Assembly (NCBI RefSeq): GCF_013141865.1
Contig: NZ_RCST01000001.1
Span: 3,658,001-3,722,000 of the forward strand
Source: Methylomonas sp. ZR1
GTDB taxonomy: Bacteria; Pseudomonadota; Gammaproteobacteria; Methylococcales; Methylomonadaceae
DNA: 64,000 nt
Direction of reading: 5' to 3'
Position numbers and translations under genes: made by a program. This document shows positions 43,479 through 56,961 of the stretch, one piece after another. The notes below the pieces were generated by a model, which saw nothing but the letters and a program-made list of their open reading frames with translations, ran no database searches and was not told the DNA's origin. The number at the start of each line of letters is the position of its first letter. Position 1 is the stretch's first letter.

Positions 43479-44345
43479 CTACAAACCGGCAGTATGCAGA
43501 TATAAGGCATTCAGCTCCGGCCCGAACAACATTGCCAACCAGCCGGCCATGGCCAGATAAGGCCCGAAGGGTATCGGTTTGCCGGCATCGCGTTTGCCGA
43601 ATACGATCATCGCGATACCGATGACCGCACCCACCAAAGATGACAGAAGAATGATCAGCGGCAGATATTGCCAGCCCAGCCAGGCCCCGAATAGTGCCAG
43701 CAGCTTGAAATCGCCGTAGCCCATCCCTTCCTTGCCGGTCAGCAATTTAAAAAGTTGATAAACGCTCCACAGGCTCAAATAGCCTGCCACCGCGCCGATG
43801 ATCGCGTCGTGGCTATTCGTGTATATATCAAACAGGCTTAACAACAGGCCCAGCCACAGCATCGGCAGCGTGATCGAATCCGGTAATAATTGCTGATCGA
43901 TGTCGATAAAACTCAATGCGATCAAACACCAAGTCAGAGGTAATGCAAACGCTAAAGCCCAACCGTAACCGAAATGCCAAGCCACCACGGCCGAACATAA
44001 ACCGGTAAACGCTTCGATAAGCGGGTAACGGATGGCGATTTTCACCCCACAATGTGCGCATTTGCCGCCCAACAACAGGTAACTGATGACCGGAATGTTT
44101 TGATAGGCTTTGATTTCGGTTTTGCACGACGGGCAATGCGAGGCCGGCAACATCAGGTTGAACACTTCGCTTGCTTCATCCTGCGGGAGCTGCAAATATT
44201 CCCGGCATTCGCGCCGCCAACCCGTCTGCATCATGACCGGCAAACGGTAGATAACCACGTTTAGGAAGCTGCCGACCAGAAGGCCCAGCACGCAAACGAC
44301 GCTGATCAGAAACAGCGGATAGTGTTGTAGAGTGGCAAAAACCAT
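43479..44345 (-). CDS. pilD: Prepilin peptidase / N-methyltransferase PilD
   Basis: The 288-residue membrane protease processes type IV prepilins and pseudopilins. The cytoplasmic zinc-type cysteines (CPSCKTEIKAY ... CAHCGVKI), the aspartate in FIDIDQQLLPD and the GYGDFKLLALFG motif are intact. I use the ATG at 44345, because the longer frame to 44417 adds a non-family leader; no clear ribosome site is visible there. It is the third gene of the pilB-pilC-pilD block. Confidence 0.92.
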   Translation of the reverse strand: MVFATLQHYPLFLISVVCVLGLLVGSFLNVVIYRLPVMMQTGWRRECREYLQLPQDEASEVFNLMLPASHCPSCKTEIKAYQNIPVISYLLLGGKCAHCGVKIAIRYPLIEAFTGLCSAVVAWHFGYGWALAFALPLTWCLIALSFIDIDQQLLPDSITLPMLWLGLLLSLFDIYTNSHDAIIGAVAGYLSLWSVYQLFKLLTGKEGMGYGDFKLLALFGAWLGWQYLPLIILLSSLVGAVIGIAMIVFGKRDAGKPIPFGPYLAMAGWLAMLFGPELNALYLHTAGL

Positions 44346-44420
44346 GGGGAAGAGAGAATATCCGTAATTCGGCCCCGGCGCTCGGCCCAACGATGGCAAG
44401 CAGCCGGGGAATAACAAAAA

Positions 44421-45638
44421 CTAAATAGCCGCGCCCAACTTGAAGATAGGCAGATACATCGCGACGATCAAGCCGCCGACCAGGATACCCAGGATCACCA
44501 TGATGATAGGCTCCATCAAACTGCTCAAGTTATCGACCAGGTTATCGACCTCCTCTTCGTAAAAATCGGCTACTTTGTCCAGCATCGCATCAATGGAACC
44601 GGACTCCTCGCCAATCGCGACCATTTGCACCACCATATTCGGAAACATGCCGGTGGTCTCCAAAGCAAACTTCAATTGCTGGCCGGTGGAAACGTCGTCG
44701 CGCACAGCCATCACCGCTTCGTAAAATAAAATATTGCCGCAAGCCCCTGCCACCGAAACCAGTGCTTCAACCAAGGGTACGCCAGCCGCAGACATCGTTG
44801 ACAGCGTTCTCGCAAAACGAGCGATGGCCGATTTTTCCAGAATCATCCCGACAACCGGGATTTTCAGCAAAGTTTTATCGAGAAAATGGTTAAACGCCTT
44901 CGAGCGCTTTTTAAAATAATTGAACACGTAAGCGGTAATGGCGATCACGCCAATCACCGCCCACCACCATTCCTGCACCCACGCCGACAGCTCAATAACA
45001 AATTGGGTAAATGCCGGTAGGTCGGCGCCAAAGCCTTTAAACAAATCCTCAAACACCGGCACCACGAAAATCAGCAAAATCGCGGTGACGATAAACGCGA
45101 CGACCAACACTGCAATCGGGTAGGTCAATGCTTTTTTAACCTTCTTTTTGATCGATTCGGTTTTTTCTTTGTAGGTGGCAATCTTGTCGAGCAAAGTTTC
45201 CAATACCCCGGCATGTTCGCCGGCTTCGACCAAATTGCAGAACAGCGCATCAAAATACAGTGGCTTACGGTTTAAGGCCTGGGCCAGGGTATCGCCACCT
45301 TCCACATCGGCTTTTATCGATAACAGCAACTCCGACATACTGGCGTTGTCGTGTCCCTTGCCGATAATATCGAACGATTGCACCAAAGGCACACCAGCGG
45401 CCAGCATAGTCGCCAACTGCCTGGCGAACACCGCGATGTCGCCGGGCGTGATTTTCTGCACTCTGGCACCGAACAAGGGCTTGGACTTGGCTTTGATACC
45501 GATGACCCGAATGCCCATCCGCCTTAATTCGGTGCGCGCAATGACCTCGCTCTTGGCGCTGATGGTACCTTTGGTTTTCTTGTTTTGCCTATCGAAACCG
45601 TCCCAATTGAACTCGATTTGTTCGTCTTGCTTTGCCAT
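44421..45638 (-). CDS. pilC: Type IV pilus inner-membrane platform protein PilC
   Basis: The 405-residue protein has two homologous GspF-type domains (for example ITPGDIAVFARQLATMLAAGVPLVQSF and ARFARTLSTMSAAGVPLVEAL), each followed by membrane helices. It links PilB and PilU/PilT motors to the pilus base. It starts two bases after the pilB stop. Confidence 0.95.
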   Translation of the reverse strand: MAKQDEQIEFNWDGFDRQNKKTKGTISAKSEVIARTELRRMGIRVIGIKAKSKPLFGARVQKITPGDIAVFARQLATMLAAGVPLVQSFDIIGKGHDNASMSELLLSIKADVEGGDTLAQALNRKPLYFDALFCNLVEAGEHAGVLETLLDKIATYKEKTESIKKKVKKALTYPIAVLVVAFIVTAILLIFVVPVFEDLFKGFGADLPAFTQFVIELSAWVQEWWWAVIGVIAITAYVFNYFKKRSKAFNHFLDKTLLKIPVVGMILEKSAIARFARTLSTMSAAGVPLVEALVSVAGACGNILFYEAVMAVRDDVSTGQQLKFALETTGMFPNMVVQMVAIGEESGSIDAMLDKVADFYEEEVDNLVDNLSSLMEPIIMVILGILVGGLIVAMYLPIFKLGAAI

Positions 45639-45640
45639 GA

Positions 45641-47356
45641 TTATTCCTTGGTGACCCGGTCAATTTCTTGCAGCGAAGTGACGCCTTGCTTAATTTTTAA
45701 CAGCCCCGACATTCTTAAATCGTTGATTCCTTCACTTTTCGACAATTCCGCCATTTGCATGGAATTACCGCCGTTCAAAATCAGCGCACGCATTTTTTCA
45801 GTGATAGGCATTACCTGGTAGATCCCTACCCTGCCCTTGTAACCGTTATTGCAATGTTCACAACCCACTGGACCGTAGACTTTAAACGTACCGATTTCCT
45901 CCTGCTTAAACCCGGCCGACAGCAAGGTGCTTTCCGGATAATCAACTTCTTGCTTGCAATGCTCGCATAAGCGCCGCGCCAGCCGTTGTGCCATGATCAA
46001 AATCACCGCCGAAACAATATTGAACGGTTCTATGCCCATTTGCACCAAACGGTTGATGGTTTGCGGCGCATCATTGGTATGCAACGTAGACAACACCATG
46101 TGACCGGTTTGCGCCGCCTTGACCGCGATACTGGCGGTTTCCAGGTCGCGAATCTCGCCAACCATGATGATATCCGGGTCTTGCCGCAAAAATGCCCGTA
46201 GCGCTTCGGCAAAGGTCAGGCCGGCCTTGGGATTGACATTGACTTGGTTGATGCCTTCCACGGTGATCTCTACGGGATCTTCGGCGGTGGAAATATTGGT
46301 TTCGATGCTGTTCAGAATATTCAGCCCGGTATACAGCGATACTGTTTTACCGCTACCGGTCGGCCCGGTGACCAGCACCATACCGTAAGGCTTGTGGATC
46401 GCCTCCAGAAAATTTTTCTGCTGGTCGGGTTCGAAGCCGAGTTTCTCGATACCAATTTGCGCGCTGGTCGGATCGAGAATCCGCATTACCACTTTTTCAC
46501 CGAACAACGTCGGGCAGGTGTTTACCCGAAAATCGATGGCCCGGTTCTTGGAAATCTGCATCTTGATCCGGCCGTCCTGCGGCACCCGCCGTTCGGCAAT
46601 GTCCATTTTCGACATGACTTTCAGCCGGGAAATAATCCGGTTGGCAATGCCCACCGGCGGACTGGCCACCTCCGATAAAATACCGTCGGCCCGAAAACGG
46701 ATACGGAATTTCTTCTCGAAAGGCTCCAGGTGTATGTCCGACACCCCGCGTTTGATCGAGTCCAGCAGGATTTTATTTACAAAACGGACGATAGGCGCGT
46801 CATCAATATCCGAGCCTATTGCTTCGTCGGCCGGTTTGCTGTCGTCGCCTGCGGAAATATCGATATTGTCCAGATCGTCGTCCAACAGATCCTTCATCGA
46901 CGTATCGGCAGCCTCCAGCGCCGTGTCTATCATGCGGATCAGCTTGTCTTCTTCAACCAGAATATTTTCGGTATTGTGCCGGGTATGAAACTTGATCTCG
47001 TCCAGCGCCTGAAAATTGGTCGGATCGGCGGTGGCGACAAACAAGCGGTTGCCGCGCTTGAATAAAGGTAAGGCATGATGCTGGCGAATCAATTTCTCGC
47101 TGACTAGTTTGATCGGCAAGAATGAAGGGTCTATGGCATCCAGATCGAAAAACGGCACACCAAACTCCGCCGAAGCCAGCGTAGCCACGGTTTTGCTGTC
47201 CGCATACTTATGTTCCACCAAATAGCTGATAAACGCTTGTTTACGCTTCTGCGCCTCCTGCAAACAGGTCGCCGCCGATTCCTCGGTCAACAAACCTTTT
47301 TGAATCAGGCATTTGACCAAGCCGCTGAAATGGATGTTAGTGGGTGCTGTCGCCAT
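45641..47356 (-). CDS. pilB: Type IV pilus assembly ATPase PilB
   Basis: The 571-residue ATPase drives pilus extension. It has an N-terminal MshEN/T2SSE domain, a Walker A motif GPTGSGKTVSLY (about residue 330), Walker B IIMVGEIRDLETA, the STLHTNDAPQ motif and a tetracysteine zinc site (CEHCKQE, CEHCNNG). MshEN domains of some PilB/GspE proteins bind c-di-GMP, which fits the c-di-GMP-rich window. First gene of the pil operon. Confidence 0.95.
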   Translation of the reverse strand: MATAPTNIHFSGLVKCLIQKGLLTEESAATCLQEAQKRKQAFISYLVEHKYADSKTVATLASAEFGVPFFDLDAIDPSFLPIKLVSEKLIRQHHALPLFKRGNRLFVATADPTNFQALDEIKFHTRHNTENILVEEDKLIRMIDTALEAADTSMKDLLDDDLDNIDISAGDDSKPADEAIGSDIDDAPIVRFVNKILLDSIKRGVSDIHLEPFEKKFRIRFRADGILSEVASPPVGIANRIISRLKVMSKMDIAERRVPQDGRIKMQISKNRAIDFRVNTCPTLFGEKVVMRILDPTSAQIGIEKLGFEPDQQKNFLEAIHKPYGMVLVTGPTGSGKTVSLYTGLNILNSIETNISTAEDPVEITVEGINQVNVNPKAGLTFAEALRAFLRQDPDIIMVGEIRDLETASIAVKAAQTGHMVLSTLHTNDAPQTINRLVQMGIEPFNIVSAVILIMAQRLARRLCEHCKQEVDYPESTLLSAGFKQEEIGTFKVYGPVGCEHCNNGYKGRVGIYQVMPITEKMRALILNGGNSMQMAELSKSEGINDLRMSGLLKIKQGVTSLQEIDRVTKE

Positions 47357-47511
47357 GAAAAAAAGTCTGGATTGGTTTTACTGCAACTAAGTGCTGCAAC
47401 TATAGATGAAGTAAGGATTTTATCCAAACTCATCAAGCCATGCCCAGGACTTTGACATGGTTATATTGGCATGCCGCCAAGCGCTGTTTTTAAGCTGGCG
47501 ATCATTTGGAA

Positions 47512-47545
47512 CGGCCGGCGGTGCCAAGAACAGCACCGCCGACGA
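47512..47545 (-). terminator. Hairpin after thiC
   Basis: GGCGGTGC (47517-47524) and GCACCGCC (47533-47540) form a perfect eight-bp stem just after the thiC stop. There is no long T-run, so termination is plausible but not certain. Confidence 0.45.
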
Positions 47546-47557
47546 ATGGGACAAGAA

Positions 47558-49566
<2,009 letters not shown>

Positions 49567-49761
49567 GTGACTTGCTAAGTTAAATGATAATCGAGCCAAT
49601 TGCAAGCGCAGCGCCAAGCTCCCAAGGCGCAAAAAGCTTATAAAACAATGGGCTTTAAAGCCTATCAATCCCTCCCGGCGCTCTTGCTATCATAAGCATT
49701 CACAGCCAAACCCGAGCATATGCCGCCGCAGCAATCAACGCACTAAAAAACAGGAGAAAAC

Positions 49762-50166
49762 ATGGCATCCCAAAAAAAGCAAAGCAAACGCCTGCTGAAC
49801 GACATAGAGGACTCAGTAAATCAGTTAGTATTTTTGACCAGCGATTTGAGTTTGCTTGCAGACACAAACAAACTGGCGCTAAACCTAAAAACAAACATCG
49901 AGACATTAAACCAACAATTAGCCGGCTTAAAAAAGGCAGAATTTAACGCCACCCTGGCAGAATCGGAGATACTGGAGATATTGGACGAACTAATCGATAG
50001 CGATCCGATCAGCACACTGGAACAACGACTGTTTGCAGCTCATGCTGATCAAGAATCGGGCGAAGTAGGTGAGTTTTTCCAACAGTTGCTCGATAAAATC
50101 GAAAAACTGTATTCGCCGCTACTGTCGTCCATCCAGCAACTAACTGCGATGCCGGATAAGCTGTAA
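49762..50166 (+). CDS. Hypothetical coiled-coil protein
   Basis: The 134-residue product is rich in Leu, Glu and Lys and appears almost wholly helical (DIEDSVNQLVFLTSDLSLLAD, NLKTNIETLNQQLAGLKKA). No signal peptide or known motif is seen. An AGGAG ribosome site lies about ten bases before the ATG. It ends four bases before the convergent ispB stop. Function unknown. Confidence 0.6.
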   Translation: MASQKKQSKRLLNDIEDSVNQLVFLTSDLSLLADTNKLALNLKTNIETLNQQLAGLKKAEFNATLAESEILEILDELIDSDPISTLEQRLFAAHADQESGEVGEFFQQLLDKIEKLYSPLLSSIQQLTAMPDKL

Positions 50167-50170
50167 ACGC

Positions 50171-51175
50171 TCAGTGACTACGTTGCACCGAGAAGCGCGC
50201 TAACTCTTCAAGAGCCTGTTTGTAATCGGAATCAGGCAGGCATTGTAGTGCGGCAATCGCCTTTGCAGCGGCCCTGTCCGCACATTGCTCTGTGTATTCT
50301 ATGGCATTGGTGGCCTTAACTACTTCATAGACATCGTTAAACGCCTCGCGCGAACCTTGCCGGATCGCATCGACCACAATTTTAGCCTGCTGCTCGTTCC
50401 CGTGCTGGATGGCATAGATCAACGGCAAGGTAGGCTTACCTTCAGCCAGGTCGTCACCCAAGTTTTTACCCAGTTCTTCGCTATTGGCTTTGTAATCCAA
50501 TGCATCGTCTATCAACTGAAACGCCACGCCCAATTGCTGACCATAAACCGCCAACGCTTCTTCCGTAGCCGGGTCTGTCGCAGAAACGACTGCCGCCAAG
50601 CGCGTGGCGGTACTGAACAAAATGGCGGTTTTGCGAGCAATAACTTCCAAATACCGGGCTTCGCTGGTCTCCGGATTGTTGCAATTTAACAATTGCAACA
50701 CCTCACCCTCGGCAATCGCGGTAGTGGTTTTGGACATAATGGCCATCACCCGCATATTATCGGTACGAACCATCATTTCGAAGGCACTGGAGTACAAATA
50801 ATCACCTACAAGCACGCTAGCCGCGTTGCCCCACACCGCATTCGCCGACTCCTTGCCGCGCCTCAGAGCCGATTCGTCGACAACATCGTCGTGCAACAAC
50901 GTCGCGGTATGGATGAATTCGATCACTGCTGCCAAAATCAGATGATGGTCATCAACCTTGCCCAAGGCTTTTGCCGCCAACAGCAACAGCATCGGTCGTA
51001 ATCTTTTTCCGCCATTACCGATTATGTAATGCCCAATTTGATTAATCAGCACAACATCGGAACTCAGTTCCTCTAAAATCAACCGGTCGACGGCTTGAGT
51101 TTCCGCACTGGTTAAATTTTTGATGGAATCGAAGTCTATAGTGACTGACGCTGGCGTTGAAACTTTAGCTATCAT
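50171..51175 (-). CDS. ispB: Octaprenyl/polyprenyl diphosphate synthase
   Basis: The 334-residue trans-prenyltransferase makes the ubiquinone side chain. The first aspartate-rich motif (LLHDDVVDESALRRG) and the second (QLIDDALDYK) are intact. It is divergent from rplU, the common gammaproteobacterial arrangement. Confidence 0.95.
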   Translation of the reverse strand: MIAKVSTPASVTIDFDSIKNLTSAETQAVDRLILEELSSDVVLINQIGHYIIGNGGKRLRPMLLLLAAKALGKVDDHHLILAAVIEFIHTATLLHDDVVDESALRRGKESANAVWGNAASVLVGDYLYSSAFEMMVRTDNMRVMAIMSKTTTAIAEGEVLQLLNCNNPETSEARYLEVIARKTAILFSTATRLAAVVSATDPATEEALAVYGQQLGVAFQLIDDALDYKANSEELGKNLGDDLAEGKPTLPLIYAIQHGNEQQAKIVVDAIRQGSREAFNDVYEVVKATNAIEYTEQCADRAAAKAIAALQCLPDSDYKQALEELARFSVQRSH

Positions 51176-51381
51176 GTGATGTTGTGAACTTGTCGCTCGT
51201 TAGCGTATAACGTGAATAACCGGTCATGCTATGAAGAATACTGATTAGTGTCAATAGTACTCCCCGCATAGACCTGTTAGACCGCAGGTTTCTTCTGGAA
51301 TTTTAGTTTGACTGTGGCTTAAATAAAAAATATAATCCTCTGTTCACTATTAACAGATTATGCTTGATGGAGCTTACGCTG

Positions 51382-51693
51382 ATGTATGCGGTAATTCAAA
51401 CAGGTGGTAAACAGTATCGGGTCGCAGAGGGTACTACCTTAAAAATAGAAAAACTTGAGTTGGGCGCAGGCGACAGCGTAGAGTTCGACAAAGTACTGAT
51501 GGTCCAATCCGGCGACTCCGTAAAAGTAGGCCAGCCATTTGTCGAAGGCGGCAAAGTGACTGCAACTGTGGTTTCCCAAGGCAGACACAAAAAAGTCAGA
51601 ATCATTAAATTCAGAAGACGTAAGCACCACATGAAACAAATGGGGCACCGTCAATACTACACAGAAATCCAGATTACTGGCATTTCTGCTTAA
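51382..51693 (+). CDS. rplU: Ribosomal protein bL21
   Basis: The 103-residue protein has the family start [17 protein letters not shown] and the basic [22 protein letters not shown] segment. The ATG at 51382 is preceded by GGAG at 51369-51372; the TTG and ATG further upstream would add an untypical leader. First gene of rplU-rpmA. Confidence 0.96.
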   Translation: MYAVIQTGGKQYRVAEGTTLKIEKLELGAGDSVEFDKVLMVQSGDSVKVGQPFVEGGKVTATVVSQGRHKKVRIIKFRRRKHHMKQMGHRQYYTEIQITGISA

Positions 51694-51710
51694 TATAACG
51701 AGGATAAAAA

Positions 51711-51968
51711 ATGGCTCATAAGAAGGCAGGCGGTAGTACTCGTAACGGCCGCGATTCACAAGCGCAGCGCTTGGGCGTCAAACGTTTCGGTGGTCAAGTC
51801 GTAAAAGCAGGCAACATCCTGGTTCGCCAACGCGGCACCCAGTTTCACCCTGGCACCAACGTCGGCATCGGCAAAGACCACACCTTGTTTGCAACCGTCG
51901 ATGGCAAAGTGGTATTTGAAGAAAAAGGTCCTAAAAACCGCAAATACGTCAGCATTGCAGCAGCGTAA
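51711..51968 (+). CDS. rpmA: Ribosomal protein bL27
   Basis: The 85-residue protein matches bL27 ([29 protein letters not shown]...). It lies 17 bases after rplU with a GAGGA ribosome site. A terminator follows. Confidence 0.97.
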   Translation: MAHKKAGGSTRNGRDSQAQRLGVKRFGGQVVKAGNILVRQRGTQFHPGTNVGIGKDHTLFATVDGKVVFEEKGPKNRKYVSIAAA

Positions 51969-52005
51969 GTTTCTTTGGCTGTGCTGAGTGGCACAACTAA
52001 AAATA

Positions 52006-52034
52006 AAAGCCTCGTTTTCAGCGGGGCTTTTTTG
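52006..52034 (+). terminator. Rho-independent terminator after rpmA
   Basis: AAAGCCTCG (52006-52014) pairs with CGGGGCTTT (52022-52030, one G-T wobble) and leads into a T-tract. A weaker TGTGC/GCACA hairpin lies just upstream. Confidence 0.88.
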
Positions 52035-52047
52035 TTTATACCGGTAG

Positions 52048-54217
<2,170 letters not shown>

Positions 54218-54251
54218 GGCTAGACGACTTCGCTACTAGCCAAGTCGTCTA
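54218..54251. terminator. Bidirectional hairpin between proB and the convergent Mrp gene
   Basis: TAGACGACTT (54221-54230) and AAGTCGTCTA (54242-54251) form a perfect ten-bp stem in the 43-base gap between convergent genes. GGCTAG and CTAGCC (54218-54223/54236-54241) offer an alternative pairing. T-runs are weak. Confidence 0.55.
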
Positions 54252-54260
54252 CCATCAATC

Positions 54261-55352
54261 TCAGGTATTCTGGATGACTATATTTGGAAACCTGCCACTG
54301 TAATCCCGCGCACGCATCGCCAGCTTGGCGGCCATTTTCCGGGCAATCGCTTTGTAGATTTGCGCCGGCCGGCCATCCGGATCGGCCACCACTGTAGGCC
54401 TGCCGCTGTCGGCATACTCGCGGATGTGAATATCCAGCGGTAAAGAGCCCAACAAATCCAGCTTATTCTTGATTGCCATCGCTACGCCGCCGCCTTGGCC
54501 GAAAATCGCTTCTTCATGCCCGCAGTTACTGCAAATATGCACACTCATATTTTCCACTAGCCCCAATATCGGCACATTGACCTTTTCGAACATCCCCAAG
54601 CCGCGTTGCGCATCGATTAGCGCAATATCCTGTGGCGTGGTAACAATCACCGCACCGCTGACCGGAATCTGTTGCGCCAGCGTCAGCTGAATATCACCCG
54701 TGCCGGGCGGCAAATCGATGATCAAGTAATCCACATCGTGCCATTGGGTTTGATTCAGTAATTGCTGCAAAGCACCAGTAACCATGGGGCCACGCCAGAT
54801 CATCGGTTGGTCAGGGTCGATCAAATAACCGATCGAAATAGTCTGCACGCCGAACGAGATTTTCGGCAACATGCTTTTGCCATCCGGACTGTCGAGCTTA
54901 CCGGACAAGCCCAACATGGTCGGAATGCTAGGGCCGTAAATATCCGCATCCAGAATACCGACATTGGCGCCTTCCGCCGCCAAGGCCAGAGCTAGATTCA
55001 CGGAAGTGGTGGACTTGCCCACCCCACCCTTGCCGGAGGCCACCGCAATAATATTTTTCACATTCGGCAAAGGCTTTAACGCTTTTTGTACCGAATGCGA
55101 AACGATATTGAAACTGACCGACACATCTAGTTTGCCCACACCAGGCAAAGTTTGCAGCCGCTGTGTTACCGCCGCCTTCAGTTCTTCAAGATAACTTTTA
55201 GCGGGGTAACCCAACTCGATAACGATGCTGACATCATTGCCATCCACACTGATTTTCTTAACGGATTTTGCCGACACCAAATCGGTTTCCACATTTGGAT
55301 CGATAAAGTGTTTAAGTAAATTTTCGACAGCCGTTTTGTCAATGCTCGCCAT
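54261..55352 (-). CDS. apbC: Iron-sulfur cluster carrier protein Mrp/ApbC
   Basis: The 363-residue P-loop ATPase has the deviant Walker A ASGKGGVGKSTTSVN near residue 105 and the cluster-binding CxxC in HICSNCGHEE. It also carries an N-terminal MIP18/DUF59-type domain. It delivers Fe-S clusters to apoproteins. The ATG at 55352 has a GGAG site; the longer frame to 55412 lacks support. Confidence 0.93.
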   Translation of the reverse strand: MASIDKTAVENLLKHFIDPNVETDLVSAKSVKKISVDGNDVSIVIELGYPAKSYLEELKAAVTQRLQTLPGVGKLDVSVSFNIVSHSVQKALKPLPNVKNIIAVASGKGGVGKSTTSVNLALALAAEGANVGILDADIYGPSIPTMLGLSGKLDSPDGKSMLPKISFGVQTISIGYLIDPDQPMIWRGPMVTGALQQLLNQTQWHDVDYLIIDLPPGTGDIQLTLAQQIPVSGAVIVTTPQDIALIDAQRGLGMFEKVNVPILGLVENMSVHICSNCGHEEAIFGQGGGVAMAIKNKLDLLGSLPLDIHIREYADSGRPTVVADPDGRPAQIYKAIARKMAAKLAMRARDYSGRFPNIVIQNT

Positions 55353-55610
55353 GCGGAACTCCGAAGTAAGGGGAAATAATAACCAAGTAAAATAGTGCGA
55401 ATATGATAACACCTTAACAGGATGCCATTAAATCCGCGCCATTGTTAAAAAATAGTTTTCTCTTTAAGAATAATGCTTTATCGTAATGACTTAACTATTA
55501 GCCTTAATAGTTAATTCTTAATTAGGACTTAATGCCGCCTTAATCTGATTTTAATTTGGATCGCTTACCTTCAACCATCCGCTCCGTCACTACATGCGCC
55601 TATCATAAAC

Positions 55611-56948
55611 ATGTCAGCAGTCATTCAAAACCGTACTGTTTCACCGATACCGCTAGTCTTCGTTGTAGCAGTAGTCAGCGCCCTGCTTAGCGGCTGTCAA
55701 AGCATACCGTTGTTTTCCGACAACCAGCCGGAACACATCGTCTGGAACTCCAAACCGGACAGTATTGCCAGTCATGAGTTTAACCTGAGCAGCGGCCAAG
55801 GCATGGTCGGCACGCTAGCCAGTATCAGCAGCCGCGAAAACGATACGCTGTCCGACATCGGCCGTCATTACGGCTTGGGTTACAACGACATTACCATCGC
55901 CAATGCCAATCTTGATCCTTGGACCTTGCCTGCCGAGCAAACCGTGTTGCTGCCATTGCGTTTCGTACTCCCAGACGCCCCACGCAAAGGCATCGTGTTG
56001 AATCTGGCCAATATGCGCATGTTCTATTACCCCAAAAATCAAGCCAATACAGTACTGACTTATCCGGTCGGCATTGGCCGCCAAGGCTGGAACACGCCGT
56101 TAGGACAAACCCAAATTGTCGCAAAAAAGGCCAATCCGGACTGGACGGTGCCGGAATCGATTCACCGCGAACATCAGGCATTGGGCGACCCACTGCCGAA
56201 AGTGATACGTTCCGGCCCGGACAATCCCTTGGGCAGCTACGCCATGCCCTTGGGTTTCAGCGGCTATTTGATCCACGGCACCAACAAGCCTTACGGGATT
56301 GGCTTACAAGTCAGTCATGGCTGCGTACAGCTATATCCTGAAGATATAGAAGTCCTATTCAACAAAGTAGAAGTCGGCACCCCGGTTCGCATCGTCCACC
56401 AGCCGTACATGGCAACCTGGCAAGATGACATGCTTTATCTGGAAGCTCATCGCCCCTTAGACAAATGGGAAAAACAACAAAAACAGCTGCAAAAAGATAT
56501 TCGGAAAAAACTGCAACAACTGGCAAGCGAAAAGCAAGCAACGGTTGATTGGAGCAAAGTCGAGCGCATCTTGCAACGTGCCGACGGCGTCCCCACTCCC
56601 GTATTGCCGGACAGTGCGGATCTACCCGAATTAACAGCCGATGCAGTGCAACTTGCCCATCCCGAGCAATTCTACGGCCAACCGGTTATCAATGAATTGA
56701 GCGACAGCGACTGGTCGATTCTGGCCGCCAGCTTCGAAAATGAGACCGACGCCCAAAAGCTGGCAGCCATGCTCAATCACCAAGGACCGCCGATTCCTGC
56801 CCGAAAAATTGCCAAAGATGGCGGCTTTCAAGTGGTAGCCGGACCGTTTAAGAATAAGAAAGAAGCCAAAACCGTAGCGCAACGCATCAAGCTGAATTTC
56901 GACATGGACGTTAAAGCCATCGATCCGAAACAGGCTGCAAGAAACTAA
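55611..56948 (+). CDS. L,D-transpeptidase lipoprotein with LysM and SPOR domains
   Basis: The 445-residue protein has a lipoprotein signal with lipobox LLSGC (Cys29). It also has a LysM-like peptidoglycan-binding segment (~75-120) and a YkuD L,D-transpeptidase domain with HGTNKPYGIG and the catalytic SHGCVQLYPEDIE motif. A coiled-coil linker and a C-terminal SPOR domain (~360-440) follow. It resembles ErfK/YbiS enzymes that attach Braun lipoprotein or make 3-3 cross-links; the added SPOR domain would direct it to denuded septal glycan. The gene is monocistronic. Confidence 0.9.
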   Translation: MSAVIQNRTVSPIPLVFVVAVVSALLSGCQSIPLFSDNQPEHIVWNSKPDSIASHEFNLSSGQGMVGTLASISSRENDTLSDIGRHYGLGYNDITIANANLDPWTLPAEQTVLLPLRFVLPDAPRKGIVLNLANMRMFYYPKNQANTVLTYPVGIGRQGWNTPLGQTQIVAKKANPDWTVPESIHREHQALGDPLPKVIRSGPDNPLGSYAMPLGFSGYLIHGTNKPYGIGLQVSHGCVQLYPEDIEVLFNKVEVGTPVRIVHQPYMATWQDDMLYLEAHRPLDKWEKQQKQLQKDIRKKLQQLASEKQATVDWSKVERILQRADGVPTPVLPDSADLPELTADAVQLAHPEQFYGQPVINELSDSDWSILAASFENETDAQKLAAMLNHQGPPIPARKIAKDGGFQVVAGPFKNKKEAKTVAQRIKLNFDMDVKAIDPKQAARN

Positions 56949-56961
56949 GTGCGGCCAGGAC

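Noticed and set aside
51364..51381. Upstream TTG/ATG start for rplU
   Set aside because: The extra six residues are not part of bL21 and the GGAG site fits the ATG at 51382.
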